Positions 6,162 through 6,714 of a stretch of DNA of 6,714 nt are shown here, piece by piece. The notes under the pieces are model-generated. The model ran no database searches, was not told the origin of the DNA, and saw only the letters and a list, made by a program, of their open reading frames with translations. Source of the stretch: Lysobacterales bacterium (GTDB lineage: Bacteria; Pseudomonadota; Gammaproteobacteria; Xanthomonadales; Xanthomonadaceae); contig JAATFS010000010.1 of assembly GCA_015655035.1 (NCBI GenBank), positions 1 through 6,714 of the forward strand, given 5' to 3'. Position 1 is the first letter of the stretch. Each line of letters starts with the position of its first letter. Position numbers and translations under genes: made by a program.

Positions 6162-6372
6162 CCCATGCCACAGCTTGCCGGAAAGTATCGGCGCTGGAGT
6201 TCCTGCGATGAGTGACTTTGTCGAAGAGCGTTGCCGGAACGCGACGATGCATCCTCGTCGCGGATGGGTTATCAACGGAACGCCGATTCGTCCTGCTGGC
6301 AATGAGTGCGGTGGGACTCGCCGCGCGGCCGGGTTCCGTGTGCGACATTTCTTTCCACTGATGGATATCCTC
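6162..6372 (+). other. Spacer between receptor and M19 dipeptidase genes
   Basis: This 211-base gap has no recognised gene. It holds a hairpin at 6241-6261, described separately, and a weaker 4-bp GCCG/CGGC dyad (6177-6180 with 6189-6192) after the receptor stop. No T-run follows either, so no intrinsic terminator is evident and co-transcription with the dipeptidase gene is possible. No convincing sigma-70 pair was found. An open frame from ATG 6208 runs in frame into the dipeptidase gene, but its product resembles nothing I know. Confidence 0.5.
6241..6261 (+). repeat. Perfect 7-bp hairpin upstream of the M19 gene
   Basis: GCGACGA (6241-6247) pairs with TCGTCGC (6255-6261) around a 7-base loop. 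Part of the loop, CATCC (6250-6254), could instead pair with GGATG (6262-6266), giving a competing structure. With no T-run it is not an obvious terminator. It could mark partial termination, mRNA processing between receptor and peptidase, or nothing. Confidence 0.35.
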
Positions 6373-6714
6373 ATGCATCGATTGGCTTTCACGCTTTCTC
6401 TCGCCGCGGCGCTGTCGCCATGGCCGGCGCTCGCTCAGGTCGACACCACCGACCTCGCGCTGGCGCAACGGCTGACCATCGTCGACACCCACATCGACGC
6501 GCCAACCGTGTTGCAGAAGCGCTGGGCCGACCTGGGCGTGGCCGCGCCCGACCGCGAGTTCGACTATCCGCGTGCGCGGGCGGGCGGGCTGGACGTGGCC
6601 TTCATGTCGATCTACACCTCCGCCGCCCAGGACGACGCCGGCCAGGCGCGACAGCTCGCGCATGCGCAGATCGATGCGGTCGAGGCGCTGGTGGCGCGTC
6701 ACCCGGACAAGTTC
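6373..6714 (+). CDS. Exported M19 family (membrane/renal-type) dipeptidase, N-terminal fragment
   Basis: The first 114 residues are visible and the gene runs past the right edge. M19 enzymes are binuclear-zinc dipeptidases that hydrolyse dipeptides, including ones with a C-terminal D-residue. A signal peptide (1-21) ends WPALA|QVD, giving a periplasmic or surface enzyme. The family's N-terminal zinc motif is seen in TIVDTHIDAP, with ligands His40 and Asp42. Next come the typical segment FDYPRARAGGLDVAFMSIY (about 78-96) and a helical stretch. The remaining metal ligands (a bridging Glu and two His) lie outside the window. ATG 6373 is preferred because it opens directly on the signal peptide and has GGA (6363-6365) 7 bases upstream. 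ATG 6361 would add only four residues and is possible. The gene follows the receptor on the same strand, consistent with a joint role in peptide use. Confidence 0.9.
   Translation, partial: MHRLAFTLSLAAALSPWPALAQVDTTDLALAQRLTIVDTHIDAPTVLQKRWADLGVAAPDREFDYPRARAGGLDVAFMSIYTSAAQDDAGQARQLAHAQIDAVEALVARHPDKF

Noticed and set aside
4847..6211. A 454-residue plus-strand open frame inside the receptor gene
   Set aside because: Arg/His-rich out-of-frame reading of the receptor barrel; the receptor frame is intact to its terminal Phe.
6241..6266. H-type pseudoknot (6241-6247/6255-6261 with 6250-6254/6262-6266) as a riboswitch
   Set aside because: No bases remain to cross the first stem in the second connecting loop, which is sterically implausible. 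The two pairings are more likely mutually exclusive, and no riboswitch class is recognised.

Overview
The window is GC-rich, densely coding Gram-negative DNA. Its FabA/FabB pair, DinB and large TonB-dependent receptor look most like a gammaproteobacterium of the Xanthomonadaceae (Xanthomonas, Stenotrophomonas, Lysobacter or Luteimonas type). That placement rests on the style of the proteins and on gene content; no database comparison was possible.

Layout. On the minus strand at the left edge lie the start of fabB (cut by the window edge) and all of fabA. They overlap in a TGATG junction and form the operon for unsaturated fatty acid synthesis. A divergent gap of about 210 bp follows. It holds a convincing fabA promoter with a perfect 12-bp palindrome between its -35 and -10 boxes. 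Next comes dinB on the plus strand, encoding DNA polymerase IV. It converges on a minus-strand gene for an exported S58 (DmpA/BapA-type) aminopeptidase, with only 41 bp between the two stop codons and a hairpin over the dinB stop. A 269-bp divergent region separates the S58 gene from a large plus-strand TonB-dependent outer-membrane receptor of 904 residues. After a further 211-bp spacer comes the start of an exported M19 (renal/membrane dipeptidase family) zinc peptidase, cut by the right edge.

How the genes work together. The left half is housekeeping: FabA makes the cis-3-decenoyl-ACP that FabB elongates, and DinB is a translesion polymerase. The right half looks like a peptide-scavenging locus. 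The receptor would bring an oligopeptide or related ligand across the outer membrane. Two signal-peptide-bearing peptidases, of families known to accept unusual peptides (D- or beta-amino acids for S58, dipeptides including D-residues for M19), would break it down in the periplasm. This joint role is an inference from family and gene order; the substrate cannot be read from the sequence.

I saw no RNA genes, insertion sequences, CRISPR arrays or phage genes. Nothing here is clearly a new system. The best leads are the operator-like dyads at the fabA promoter and the S58/receptor/M19 gene grouping.
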